From Polytrichum commune (taxonomy: Eukaryota > Streptophyta > Polytrichopsida > Polytrichales > Polytrichaceae), in NCBI GenBank assembly GCA_950295325.1, contig OX485805.1, positions 20,137,501 through 20,201,500 on the forward strand: a stretch of DNA of 64,000 bases, read 5' to 3'. The notes under the pieces were generated by a model. It had not been told where the DNA came from and searched no databases. It saw nothing but the letters and a program-made list of their open reading frames with translations. Below, one piece after another: positions 48,600 through 60,675 of this stretch (position 1 is the stretch's first letter; each line of letters begins with the position of its first letter). The position numbers and the translations under genes are program-made.

Positions 48600-50061
48600 C
48601 AGTACCAACATGTTATCACCAACCGGAGCATACACCATACTGTACATGCGGTGTAAGACAATACCCTTGGCATGACCTGGACGGATTTGTCATCGACAAG
48701 AGAGGAACCCCACAAACCCCTCTACATAAATACTTTGACAGAGAAACATACAACATTTGCCTTGAAAACCTAGCAAACAACAAAACACCAAGCCCCGATA
48801 AAATTCCCAATATAATCATAAAGAATATGTCCGAAAGCTTCCACAAACTACTCTTCCTATTCTTCTTCCACTGTTATAAACAAAAACAAACCCAACATCA
48901 TGGAAAATAAGCCTAACCATATTCTTATATAAAAAAGGAGACCCCTCAAAATTATCAAACCATAGACCAATTGCACTCGCAAATACAATATCAAAATTCT
49001 TTACAAATACCCTAACATTTATATTATCAACATACAAGAAAAAACACCAAATCCTTCACGACAGTCAAGAAGGATTCAGAGCAGAAAGAAACACATCCAG
49101 ACAACTCCAACTTCTCATAGCAGCACTAGAAGATGCAAGATTTACAAATCAAGATATATATCTATTATATATTGACTTCAAAAATACCTTCGGCTCGCTC
49201 GATCACGCAAAGCTGTTAGCAATAATAAAAGACTTAGGATACCCAGAAGATGCGGTGACCCTAATAGGAAACATTTATTCAAACTCCAATACCATATTCA
49301 TCGGTTAACACTTCGGAAAAACAAAACCTACACCAATACAAAGAGGCACAATACAAGGAGACACACTCAGCCCATACCTCTTCCTAATATTCCTAGAACC
49401 TCTACTTAGATGGCTACAAAGAGGAATGAATGAATACACATTTGGTACGTCCAAACTAACAATCAGTTCGGCAGCATACGCAGACGATCTGGCCGCTATC
49501 ACAAGCACTCTTCAATCAATACAAATACAACTAAGCAAATTAGACAAATATTGTGATTGGGCCAGAATGGATTTAGGAGTGCCAAAATGTGCCATCACAG
49601 GGTGCCCAAATAAATCAAAAATAAAACCAGAAACATTCAAAGCCCAAATCCAAGCCCAAAACATCAACTACAGGAACCAACAACTACCAATCATACACCA
49701 AAACAAACCCTACGTCTACTTAGGCATACAACTAGTATCGTCACTAAAATGGAAGCTCCAAACACACATCACGTTAGCCAAAATAATAAACCAATGCAAA
49801 GAACTTACAAAATGCCCAGCTACAATCAAACAAAAAATAAGCATAGTGGATACCGTCATCAGAGTTGGTATAGCCTACAGCTTCTACGCAGTCCCATACT
49901 CATTACCAACCATCAAAAAATTAGACAAAAAAATAATTGGTATCCAAAAAATAATATGTGGTCTTCCCAAATGTACAGCAAACATAATAACCCAACTACC
50001 ACATGACCTATTTGAACTAGGAGCATTCTCATTAAAAAAATACTTACCTAAAATGTATTAG
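48600..50061 (+). pseudogene. LINE ORF2 reverse transcriptase
   Basis: RT motifs in order: 'NKTPSPDKIPNIIIK' near 48780, 'LYKKGDPSKLSNHRPIAL' near 48925, 'SQEGFRAERNTSRQL' near 49062, 'LLYIDFKNTFGSLDHAKL' near 49165 (catalytic Asp), 'TIQGDTLSPYLFLIFLEPLL' near 49345, and the YADD box at 49477-49488 ('AAYADDLAAI'). 'DLGVPKCAIT' near 49570 begins the end of the palm. At least one in-frame stop and other breaks are present. Function: target-primed reverse transcription of the element RNA. Confidence 0.85.
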
Positions 50062-50620
50062 CGAACAACTTAGGAATGCATTAAACGACTCCGGAAGATA
50101 TGGAACAATATACAAAGGACTCATACAACACATACTAACCAAACACGAAGGGGCAGAGGACCTACAAAGAATCAAATACCAAGATTGTATAAGATCACCT
50201 ACAACACGAACGTTAATCCTAATGAAAAAAAGAATGAGGAGCTCACCTCAAAAGCATAGAAGCAAATTTTCAACTTCACACAACAAAACTAGAACATGAA
50301 TAGATAACACAAGCCACAACCGAATTACCACAACTAAACCCAGAATTATCCATAAAACTACTACAAAAACTCTTAACCCACAACATACATAAAGTAAAAC
50401 ACATTTCCCTCCCCAATGGCACAAATTTAATGTCCCCAAAAGACATCGAAATATATTATAAAACACCAACAAAACTCGAAAAAACTGCACTACGTATAGC
50501 GGAACAACTTTTTTGCCAACAAAGTTGCAACCAAAACTGCCCAAACCCATGTAACAGGCAGCCCAAGCCCGTATACTAAAAACAAGATACATATCAGAAA
50601 ACAGTGAACTAACATCCAAC

Positions 50621-51620
50621 ATGCAAGAAAATCCATTACACCTACCACCACAACTACAACCACAACAACCCAATCCACCCCCCAACATAAAAAATAACCC
50701 ACTCAGATTCTCCATACACAGTATACTGAACCACAAATTAAACGTAACCAAAGATAAGTATAAAATAACAAAAAAATTCAACACATACCTATGCCAATGG
50801 TCATTTAAAAACAACACCACATATAACAAATGGCTACCACAATGCGAACTCTTCCCACTAAACCAACCCCCAGTAATCGAACACAACATCAAATTACTAA
50901 AAAAATACTACACAAGACACCAATACAACTACTATAAAAACATTGTACAAACACACATAGCCCCCATACAAGCCAAAGATCCAAGATTTATACCATCATC
51001 TACGATAATACCATACAGACAAATATCAGTAATAGAATGCAACCCAGAACAAGACATTGCCACTGTAGGAAACACCATATACACACAAAACGAATTAACA
51101 CATGTATACGAAGACACCGGACGACACCTCATTACCATCCCAACTACAAGACTAAAATGGTTGTGGCAACAATATAACAAAGATAAATACAATACACACG
51201 GCTTAATACCTCCCCCACAATCATTCGAAACAGAAGTAGTATGGCTCTATCAAATATATAACTCTAAAAAACCAAAAAAATACCCACTAAAAACATCACA
51301 ACACACTCTCCCAGAAAATCTCCTTGACTCCATCACCAAAACACTCAACATCACACACTCATATTTCTCCTCACCAGTAACATATTCTACACATATCACT
51401 AAATTTTACTCCCCATTTGCAAGAGACAAAGTCTTTGGATCACTAGGTACTGCCTTCCAATACAAATAGAATGGAATTGGGTATGCACACCCACATAATG
51501 AAGAAACAACCCAACAGACAATACACTGGGCAAGACTAGCAACTAAAACCGACTCAAACAACATTACAATATTAGTTACACCGGACCATACCCGGACACA
51601 CACGTGTTAGCCCATTTCAA
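50621..51620 (+). pseudogene. LINE segment between RT and RNase H: candidate methyltransferase-like domain
   Basis: An unusual ~330-residue segment: 'PPPQSFETEVVWLYQIYN', 'LPENLLDSITKTLNITHSYF', then near 51420-51500 'FARDKVFGSLGTAF' and 'NGIGYAHPHN', then 'TIHWARLATKT' and 'NITILVTPDH'. The order (Phe-Gly-Ser, aromatic-rich strand, G-Y-A-x-P-x-N, an amphipathic helix, a hydrophobic ILV strand) recalls N6-adenine methyltransferase folds of the PCIF1 type, where NPPY is the catalytic loop, and related segments that I recall from green-algal transposon polyproteins. Here the loop reads AHPHN, so the copy would be inactive or divergent. The assignment is inference; only the motif order is seen. 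Confidence 0.35.
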
Positions 51621-52563
51621 TGCAGACAACATTATATATGACGAACCAACAACCCCACAAAACATAAGCAAACCCCGAATAGAACCATTAGCAATACACA
51701 TCTTTTGTATCCACCACCAAAACCTCAACATTGGCACACCCGATCAAATAGATACAATTAAAATAGTAATCGAAAACCTACAAATAGTACAATACCACAT
51801 ACAAAAGGCCCCACCCACACCTCGCAATACTCTAGTAAACAAAAACGCTAAATGGAATAAATTACTCTACCCACCCCATATTAACCCATCAACCACAAAC
51901 ATACCACCGTTACCAAACTTCGAAAAAAACACGATACTAAAATTCCCACCACAATACAGCTACTACACAGACGGATCGTTTGTCCCACCCATACAAGCAA
52001 ACGACAGACATTGGAAGAAAGAAAAAGCTGGCTATGGAATTTACAACCCAACAAAAGCAGAAATACGTATATCAAAAAGACTGCCTGGCCTACAAACCAG
52101 CTTTAGGGCCGAGCTAATGGCCATACACAAAACACTTAGATTAATTACTACCAAATACACAAATGAACCAGCACACATATTCACAGACTGCCTCAACTGT
52201 ATATATGTACTTAACACACGAATAAAACACCCTACCCACCATAACAACCATGCAGACAAAACTATATTTACATCTATGGTAGAAATGCTAAAAAGGCGAA
52301 CGCAACCCACTACGATATATAAGGTAAAAGCACACACAAACATTGATGGAAATGAGCAAGCAAATCAATTAGCAAAGCAAGGCGCCAAAAAAAGATACAG
52401 ATTCGCTGTCAAAGCGTACGAATTTGCACACACCACACCATATTATTTCCAAAAAGACTCCTGGTCTGGACCAAACAAACGACCTGACAAAGGCCCTGTC
52501 AGATGCCTCGAAACATACTTAACTAAACACGACCGAGCTAACAATATAAAAACCATGTCATAA
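51604..52563 (+). pseudogene. LINE RNase H domain
   Basis: RNase H catalytic pattern: 'YYTDGSF' at 51961 (first Asp), 'SFRAELMAIHKTL' near 52101 (Glu), 'HIFTDCLNCIYVL' near 52177 (second Asp), and 'KVKAHTNIDGNEQANQLAK' near 52324 (His and final Asp). It is open throughout and has all four acidic positions. Function: removes the RNA strand from the RNA-DNA hybrid. Its place after RT and before the C-terminal endonuclease fits RandI/Dualen elements. Confidence 0.85.
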
Positions 52564-53361
52564 CAATTCCCCAACATTAGCAAATGGACAACGAACCCTG
52601 ACATTGATAATGAAATATCTAATAATTTGTGGTCTAACCCTATAATATCAGACTCACAAAAAACATGCATACTAAAATTCTAAACTGGACAATACATGGG
52701 CAACGCCAGAAAACAACTATTTTTTGGCATAGAAAGATTCTCATCTATCACATGCCCAATCTGTAACTCCTGTGACGCAGATACATGGCTACATGTACTG
52801 TTAAAATGCAATCAACACCATATACATGCCCTAAGAACCAAAAGACATAACAAAGCAGTATGAGAACTAAGAAAATTAATCCTATCATCGCAAAAATCAA
52901 GATGCTATATCCTTATGAATGCAAGGACATTCGACAACAACCCACAAGATAATACAGTCCCCACATGGCTCCTACCATGTACATGTGGACAACAAAGATG
53001 CCACTGCAACACAAGATTTAAACCCGACCTCCTATGTATCAAAAAACTCCCACACCAAAGCACCCCACCACCACACCCAACAGAAAACCTCACGGTACAA
53101 TTTATCGAATTCACATACACAAACGACAGATTCCCACAAGATACAATTGTCAATAAAATCCAAAAGTATCAACCACTTATTGATGACATCACTCAACAAG
53201 GCTGGAAGGTAGATCCACTTATAGTCATCTCGGCCGGAGCTAGAGGAACCACACACACCCCGTCAATGAAACAACTTGAACAAACATTTAAACTACCTCA
53301 AAATCATGTAAACCATACATTCAAAGAAATAAACACCATTGTCATACAATATGCTAGTTAA
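52564..53361 (+). pseudogene. LINE C-terminal zinc motif and restriction-like endonuclease (RLE)
   Basis: A CX2CX9HX4C motif at about 52753-52812 ('CPICNSC', then 'LHVLLKC') is followed by 'RHNKAV' at 52842. Further on, 'RFKPDLLCI' sits near 53014, 'VQFIEFTYTND' near 53095, 'KIQKYQPLIDDI' near 53155, and 'ISAGARG' near 53227. The series zinc knuckle, (K/R)HN, PD...(D/E), K..KY..L and a C-terminal GxRG is the signature of the restriction-like endonuclease of R2, CRE, NeSL and Dualen LINEs. Two in-frame stops interrupt the first half. The spacing between PD and the next acidic residue is longer than in R2. Confidence 0.7.
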
Positions 53362-53514
53362 ATCCTTCTATATAAAAGACGAATTGAAAATAACCAAGCG
53401 ATACCAACGGAATAATAAATAAATAAACAAACAAACAAAATAACAATAATAAGAAAATGATCATAAAATAGTCCTTTATTTATTAAACAATGAAAACTCC
53501 AATAGCTTAGGAAG

Positions 53515-53685
53515 ATGGGTAGGAGCCGGCTGGTTGGTACAATTTTCCTGCCTTTAAATCACTAGCAGCACCAAGTCATGTATAACACACTAAACGCTCA
53601 GACGGACTCAACGGGAGTCGAACCCGGACCGTCTACAAGTAGCTAAATATCCTCCCTCAACCAGCCAAGGCAACATGTAGATCAA
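53515..53685 (-). mobile_element. tRNA-derived SINE-like unit
   Basis: On the minus strand the text reads GGCTGGTTGAGGGAGG (A-box-like) and, about 35 bp on, GGGTTCGACTCCCG, a perfect match to the tRNA T-arm and pol III B box (GGTTCGANTCC). It continues with GTTGAGTCCG, like a tRNA acceptor side, into a tRNA-unrelated body. GGCTGGTTG at the start is mirrored by CAACCAGCC at the far end. It does not fold as a clean tRNA (no convincing anticodon arm), so a SINE or a decayed tRNA is preferred over a working tRNA gene. It sits about 60 bp past the LINE's 3' end. Confidence 0.5.
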
Positions 53686-53689
53686 AATG

Positions 53690-54900
53690 CATGTTTTTGT
53701 GCATGGCAAGGCCCGTATAGGGTCACTCTAATGCTTAGGGGTTAACCGTGCAAACCACATAGCATAATTGCCATTTGTAGGGGAAATTGAGTTGACATGT
53801 GGATGGTTACTTGTAGTAAGCAGGGAAAATGACTCCCAATTGGGTTTTTCACTACATCGCTTACATGTTCGGAAAATGAAGGTAGGTGTGTGCACATTGT
53901 TTGTTCCTTTTCTACAATCAGTAATACATCCTCCATCCCCCCCTTCACAATCACATTCAATCTACAAATTGTCAAAATTCAACAATCCGGCATTTTTTTT
54001 CATGTATCTCAATCAAGCACATTGTATACCACTATGGAAACTTCATGGTGACAAATGTGTATTAATTCATGCAAGTGCTAATAAGCACTTGCATCACTTT
54101 TCAATTTTCAATTACATGAAGCTCAATGCATTCACTTATACTTATTTCCATAGATTTGAACAAGTTTATTTGACTAAATAATGTTGTGTTTTGACTAAAT
54201 TCTTTCCTTATCATATGACACTTTGACAAACCTTGATTTCAACAAATTCAAGATGAATTTCAAACATTTTTTAAGTAACCTTTGTGCAAATGCAGAGAAT
54301 TGAATTCAAGAAAAAAAAATTATTGTCAAAAAAATTGGTAGGTCTACTATGAAGAAAGCTAAAACATGAATGATGGGCGGTGAGCATTAACATGTGAGTG
54401 ATGTTGCCAAATTTAGTATTTAAGCACGGTTTTGGGGTACATATTTTGAAATTGATACTAATATTTTTTCAATTTGTCAATCATAAATGCAATTGCTTTT
54501 TTATTGAGTGGGAATGAAAGGGGCCTATTACCATGCTAATTGAACACAACACGTGCAATATTACTCACACTTACAACATTTACAAGATCAAGTAGCATGA
54601 TTTCATTGTAAGACTCCATTGGAGCATGAATGAATTTGTTACTATCATGATCCACCTTGCACAAAAATCTACACACATAAGAAAAATCTTCCTTAAAGTC
54701 TAAGGTACCATTTTTGTGAATTCAGAGCATGTGCAATGTGGTATGTCGCCAATTATGACACCGTATGCAATATCCTCCTTGAACACAATGTTCATTAACA
54801 CTCCAAATCCTGTATGTGGAATAATAGTTACTCCGACTATATATTAACCGTCCATAAGTTTGGCACTCTCACATTTGTTTTTTTTTAATTTGCCGTTGGT
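53690..54900. other. AT-rich region with no recognised gene
   Basis: The open frame at 53768-54181 (+) has no recognisable domain. I see nothing else. Confidence 0.4.
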
Positions 54901-57900
54901 GCTACTAGATTGCATTACAATGTCTTTCTAAACCTCGTAGATTGATGTGCATATGGTTTTGGTGACACACAAAAATGCATTTGAGGGACTAGGAGTGTCG
55001 TAATGGTGGAAAACCCACGACAAGTAGAGAGAGCCTCCTTCTACTGCATTGGAACCCGACATCTTTGAGTGCAAATACCTCCTACCTTGATAAATTGGTA
55101 CCTATTTTTACTAGCCATGTACTAGGTATTATAGGCCAGTTTAGCACATATTTGTTCTTCTAGCCACTTACACAATGCTCGATGTTGTTAGGGATAACCA
55201 AAACTCGTACTCCACATTGTTGGAAGAGCAATTTTCCTTCTTCATACCCTTGTTCATGGAAGTGGGGGTGCTATGTTTGCCAACTCCGACTTTGACATTG
55301 TGGAAAGTTCATATATTGACTTGCATCGCCCAACATCTTTTGGCAAAGTTGGTTGGCAATATTGTAATTGTCCATTAGGAAGAAGGGCAATTAATCTCTA
55401 ACGCCGATGTGGCATGTGTCACCCCCATGCTTTGCAAAATTCAAGAACCCTTCTATTCAGTCCTTTTTAGCCTTAGAGTTTGGGTGAGGAATCGAGTAGT
55501 TCAGTTTGTCGGGTCAATGTGAGTCACAATCCGGACTTGGTGGTAAATCAAACTTTTTCTTTGGTGGATCCAAACAACTTAGACCCCTCCAAAGCATAAT
55601 CCTTAATGTTAAAACCTTTTGCCCGGGATAAGACCTCATGACATTTGCCAGCAACTTGGGACCTCCACATTGGCAACGTCCTTCAATTTCAAGGATACGA
55701 AATGATGACCTTTCCCTATAGAACCACCTTTCAACTCCGACTTATAATTTGCATTTTTCATGAATGCATGGATCAAATTGTTGATTATCGCCTCCTACAT
55801 GCAAGACATCTTGTTGCCGGACTACAAGTGGCTCCATCTCTATAAGGTTACACATTGGTATTTTTTGCATATTTTGCCATAGTCATATCCTGCAAACATA
55901 ATAGAAACTATATATCATGTACATATATCACAAATATTGAAAACTAAAGAACATTGCGGACTACATAGTGGTGATGTACTTGTAACAATCACCACATAGC
56001 CTATAATGGAAGTGCCAAAACTTCAATCACTCGGAGAGGCTGGAGAATGTTTTATATGTGGCAACTTCAAATGACAATCAACATGAACGAATCACGTGAT
56101 ATTTAACTTCATATATGTCCATTGCTTTTGTGTCCTTGTAATCTTTGCATAGTTGCTTGTGTTGAATCTACAAAAATGCCCTAGTATACTTTTGTGCCAC
56201 CTTATCCAAGTTTTGTGATTAATGGAAAAGACAAATCCGCTCACAACCCAACATTGACAAGCTTAGGTCACCTTCACCATATATCTCCATGACCAAATTA
56301 TAATTTGCATGAGCACTCTCCACCCTGAAACCCTTGAGATTATCCACAATGATAGAATTCAGTTTTAGCATAAGAGAGTCTATGTTGCGCCATCATGTGA
56401 TTGCATGTCACAACATGCAATCGTTAAGATCTTATTGTACCTGGTACTATACACATGACATGCTCGTTTGGTCCAATCCTTCAAGTGTTTGACATGGTCA
56501 AACATTATCTACGAATTCTCCACATCCATGCCAACTTGCATATGCTTTACAAAATCCATAGCACTACTTGGAAGGTTCACTAACATTTTGAGCACAAACA
56601 CTTTGTCTTTGGTCTATCATGGGAATCACATACATGGAAGTACTTAAAAGCTTGAACGGTCTTTGAGTGCCATGATATTATCCATCGTATCCATTCTACG
56701 TTAAAAAAATAAAACTCTTTTAAAAATGCTTCGAGCCTCGTACAAAGTTACAACAATTCGGGGAGACCAAAGTATTCAATCTATTCATAAGTACCTCTAA
56801 TGATGAACATGCTAGATGGTGGCCTTTGCCATCAAATGAAGATTTTAAAAGGTAGTCAACCAAAATTGTTTGTTCATTGCCATGACTATAGTATGCTACT
56901 TGGCAACAAGCGTGTTCATAACTACCTTAGCAACACACTGTAGGTGATGTCTAGTAACATACCACATGTACCATTTGACACAAAGTGTTCATGAACATCA
57001 ATATGTAAATATGCTCTCAACGTCCCAAATGATGTGGAGTGGATATGGGCCAAAGCACGATAAAGTGAACAAGATTTGTACTCTATAAGTTTAGAGGCAC
57101 GGGTTGCCATGTTTCCTACTTATATAATTCATATTAAAATTACTAATTAGATGGATTTTGATGTTTTCATAAATATTTTTGCACACTACATGATTTACAT
57201 CCATATGATTATAATCTAAAGTTTGTAGAATCTACTTCCATGTTTGTCGGTTTTTGGGAAGTAAGGGTGAAATAGACCTTAAGAAAATGTATTTTTCTTT
57301 AACATTTGTGAAGCACTAACATTCACTATGATGTTGCCAAAAACTTAAACTACACACACAAATCCCAACAAATTTTGAAATGAAGTAGGGTTTAGCTCAA
57401 ATCTACCACCCAATTTAGGATCTACTTCAAACGTATATCCATAGTACTAATGAGGCACAAATTATGTCTTGTACCGTAGTTTAATAGCTCGTTCGACAGA
57501 AAATAATTCTAAAAATAGATGCCGAAAATTTTGGAATATTATTGGCATTTTTTGCCGAATATAAAAATTATTATTTTTCAAAATTGCCAAAAAGTAAGAA
57601 ATTTTTACTTCTCACTAGAGTTTTACTTACAGTGGAAGCATATGTGAATTTTGAAAGAGAGAAGGTGCTCCTTTTGTAATCAAGCTCACTTACATTAGTC
57701 CACAAAGAATATGGGTTAAGAAGTAGCAAGACTCTCGGTGAGGCTTTTCAAATGTGTTGTACACAAATTTTTGGAGTCCAATTGAGCATAGAAGATGAAG
57801 TTTTATAGAATTTTGTCCAACTAACAAAAGTTGAGAAATCAATCCTTCTTCCACCTCCAACAAGTTTTGTGTCAAAATAAGTCTTTATGCAAAAGATATG

Positions 57901-59900
57901 GACAAAACATTGCAGCCGTGTAAAGATCAAAAAATTAAAATGCGTTCATAACAGTTTTTCGGAGCTCATTTATGCATAGAAGATCAACTTTTTTGGAATT
58001 TTGTTGGTCTAAGAAAAGTTTAGAAATCAAGTAATCTTTGACCTCCAACAAATTTTATGTCATTTGAAGACTTTATGCAAAAGTTATGCGTGTTATAAAA
58101 ATAAAATCTAACTCGGTGCTTCACCTCAAAGTTTACATATCCCATATGCATTGTTGAACACAACTCCACTCTACTTGCATAAAGCACAGAGCATTCTCAA
58201 CTCTCCACTCACATCTTACTTGTCATTCAATGCAAGAGAGATGTACAAGATATAAGCTTAAATAGAAAATAGAAAATGAATTTAAGCCAAAATTAAAAGA
58301 GAAAATTGTTGAAAATATGAATATATTATTTTAAGGTGCCGAACCTACTTTTTGAACTTCAATTAATTATTCGGCTAACATGTGTTGAACCAGCTATGAA
58401 CCTACGGTATTTGATTGAAACTCGTTGGAGGGCTTCATGGTCTCGAAATGACATTTTGCATAGAATTAAGCCTACTTCCCTTACTATATATGAAAATAAT
58501 ATCACAGTGGAACGACAAGTCATTTTCTTGTTCACTTTACCATGATTTGGCCCACATATATTATGTAAACATAACATAACTCAATGAACATTAGTGTGGA
58601 TATCATGAACAACATAGCTTGCATTCCAATTTTGATTTATGTGGCGCACATCTCCTAGAAAATATGAGGTAGGAATTAATTCGATCCACTTGGTGCACTT
58701 GTGAACGCCTCCATCGACATACGTATAATCACAATATTTGTTTGTACACTACAAAAGACCAGCACGAGAAGAATGCATGTAGGAGAATCCAACTTTGAAT
58801 TGGATATTTGTTATTTTTGATGTGCACTAAAGGTATTTGTCATACATTTTGTTCAACACACCATGGAGGGTTGTTGTCAATGATAGTTTAAATTTCTAAA
58901 CAAGTCTAAGAGCATAGTCAAATTGTATATTCTACACAAATGGCAAATATGCATGCATATGCATCGGGAGACCTCTTGAGGGACAAACATCTCAAATGAA
59001 ACATTCCACAAAGAAATTGAAGGTGATAGAACTCACATTCTATTATATTGAATGTATGCCATCCAATTTTGCATGTTCCGGTTCTTCATGATCAACCCAA
59101 ACTACTCTTCCTTGTGTGGTGTCCTTGGAGACGGTAGGCTTTGCATCTTTGTCATGGATTTTCAAGTTCAACACTTTGGACATGTACATCACTTTCTCTT
59201 TATCCAATGAGCACACAACAACAATCTCATGGAAACTACAATAAGCTTTGATATCATCTTGGTTGGAAAACTTCATGTCTTTCGTCATTTCCTTCGTTGC
59301 CTCTGGTGTGTGTTGACCTCCAATAATCAAGAAATCGGTTTCCGACATAGCTTGTTTGGAGTTAGGCTTCTTAGACACATGTATGTATTCCTTGGTCTCT
59401 CTATCCAATTTGACATGCAACACAAAGAATGGAACTCTAACTTGGGACTCATGTGGCGTTATTACCTCACCCATCAAGAATTGAAGATGACCCTCTAAAT
59501 TTTGCCTATGTATCATGTAGCTAGTGCAATGCATACGTTGCAATGACACCTTCACTTTGTGTCCTTCAACGTAGTCAAGAGGTCTGCACCCCCAAATGTA
59601 CAGTGGCTCGAGATGGTTATGGATGGCCTAGTTGATAGTCTTTAGTTTCTTAGGATTTGTGTTTTAGTTTTTCTACATGCACAATAAGTCTTGCAAGGTG
59701 GTGTATCCTTGGTTGATCCCCCTCTTTTGTTTCTCCGGTGAGGATGTTCCCCCAAGTTACTGCTACTTGAGATTGGGAGGTCTCCCAATCCCTGCTTAGA
59801 TCCTCTTATTGTTTTCTTTTGTGTTGGCGTAGGAATGAGGGCTTTAAAATCAACAACCATGGAACAAAATCTCTTTGCAATTATTGTCACTTACCAATTG
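54900..59900 (-). pseudogene. Unclassified decayed coding region on the minus strand
   Basis: Coding-like fragments recur on the minus strand through this stretch. The best is 59555-59043 (170 codons open), preceded by in-frame 'LEPLYIWGCRPLDYVEGHKV', and containing 'FLIIGGQHTPEATKEM' and 'IVVVCSLDKEKVMYMSKVLN'. 'GGQH' followed by a helix recalls the DGQHR/GGQHR motif of ParB/sulfiredoxin-like nuclease folds, but this is only a resemblance. Other fragments are 57110-56922 ('MATRASKLIEY...') and a readable piece near 55600 ('EVLSRAKGFNIKDYALEGSK'). The many stops suggest a degraded transposable element or pseudogene. I do not recognise the family and saw no terminal repeats. Confidence 0.4.
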
Positions 59901-60631
59901 ATTTTTCATCAAAATTTCAATTATCCATGATAATATTTCATCACAAGTTGCTGACAAGAGAAGGTAGGGTTTTGGCCAATGGATGAACTCATTCATCATC
60001 CATGACAATATTTGTTCACTTAGTCATAAGTGTCATCCAAGAAGTTACCACAATGACATAAAATGTCATACGACACTATATATCATATTTAGTGTACTCC
60101 ATGGAAAAGTTAACACAATTGGGAGGACCTATGTATTCAATCAAGGAAGCAACAAGCAAATACTTCCTATAACTGTAACTTAAGCAGGCAAAGTCTGAAA
60201 TTGAATATTCTTTTTTGTTCAGGTTTCATATAAAGATTTGTTAATGCAACACAAACTTGAAGACGTAAACATGCTCAATAGACAGTGGAGAACAAGAAAA
60301 CTAATCGAATAACACTCGCATAAGTGTGTGTGTTTTTTTGAGAGAAATGAATACCAAAACCATGCAAGGCCACCGGGACTTGAAAAAGAGAGGGAGGGCC
60401 TCTCCTTGGTGCTTAGGATGGAACCACATAAGAGCCTAAACCACATAACTTTTAGTGTTTGGTTTACAACGTGTGGTCATTCTCTTGGGGGCTAATAGAA
60501 CAGGATGCCGGGCCGGGCCGGGCGGGGTGTGAATGCGTATTGGCCGGGCCGCGGGGGGGAGCGAAGGGGAGAGCGAGAGAGAGAAGAGCGGCGGCCTGGA
60601 GGCAAGCTCTCTCTCTTTTGCACACCGTCGC

Positions 60632-60639
60632 TAGGGTTT
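60632..60639 (+). promoter_or_regulatory. Telo-box in the eL19 5' leader/promoter
   Basis: TAGGGTTT lies 37 bp before the eL19 start codon, in a locally GC-rich stretch (60500-60600). It is typical of plant ribosomal protein genes. A pyrimidine-rich 'ctctctctctttt' just upstream is also typical of translation-related leaders. Confidence 0.6.
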
Positions 60640-60675
60640 GCATCCCTGCGTCCGCCATAGCCAGGCAGTGCAGCC

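Larger units (their letters stand above)
44380..53460 (+). mobile_element. Dual-endonuclease LINE (RandI/Dualen-like), degraded
   Basis: Non-LTR retrotransposon with, in order: a repeated 5' region (44.5-46.2 kb), APE endonuclease, reverse transcriptase, a methyltransferase-like segment, RNase H, and a C-terminal zinc motif plus restriction-like endonuclease. Having both APE and RLE in one element is the mark of the RandI/Dualen clade described from green algae. The coding region is broken by several stops and frame changes but all modules are readable. The 3' end is near 53460, in short A-rich repeats ('aataaataaataaacaaacaaac'). The whole element is strikingly poor in G on the plus strand. 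A target duplication was not found, and the 5' limit is set only by the change in base composition. Confidence 0.75.

Noticed and set aside
53560-53680. Functional tRNA gene
   Set aside because: The B box is perfect, but no paired anticodon arm with a normal anticodon can be drawn, and the tail continues into non-tRNA sequence; a SINE is more likely.
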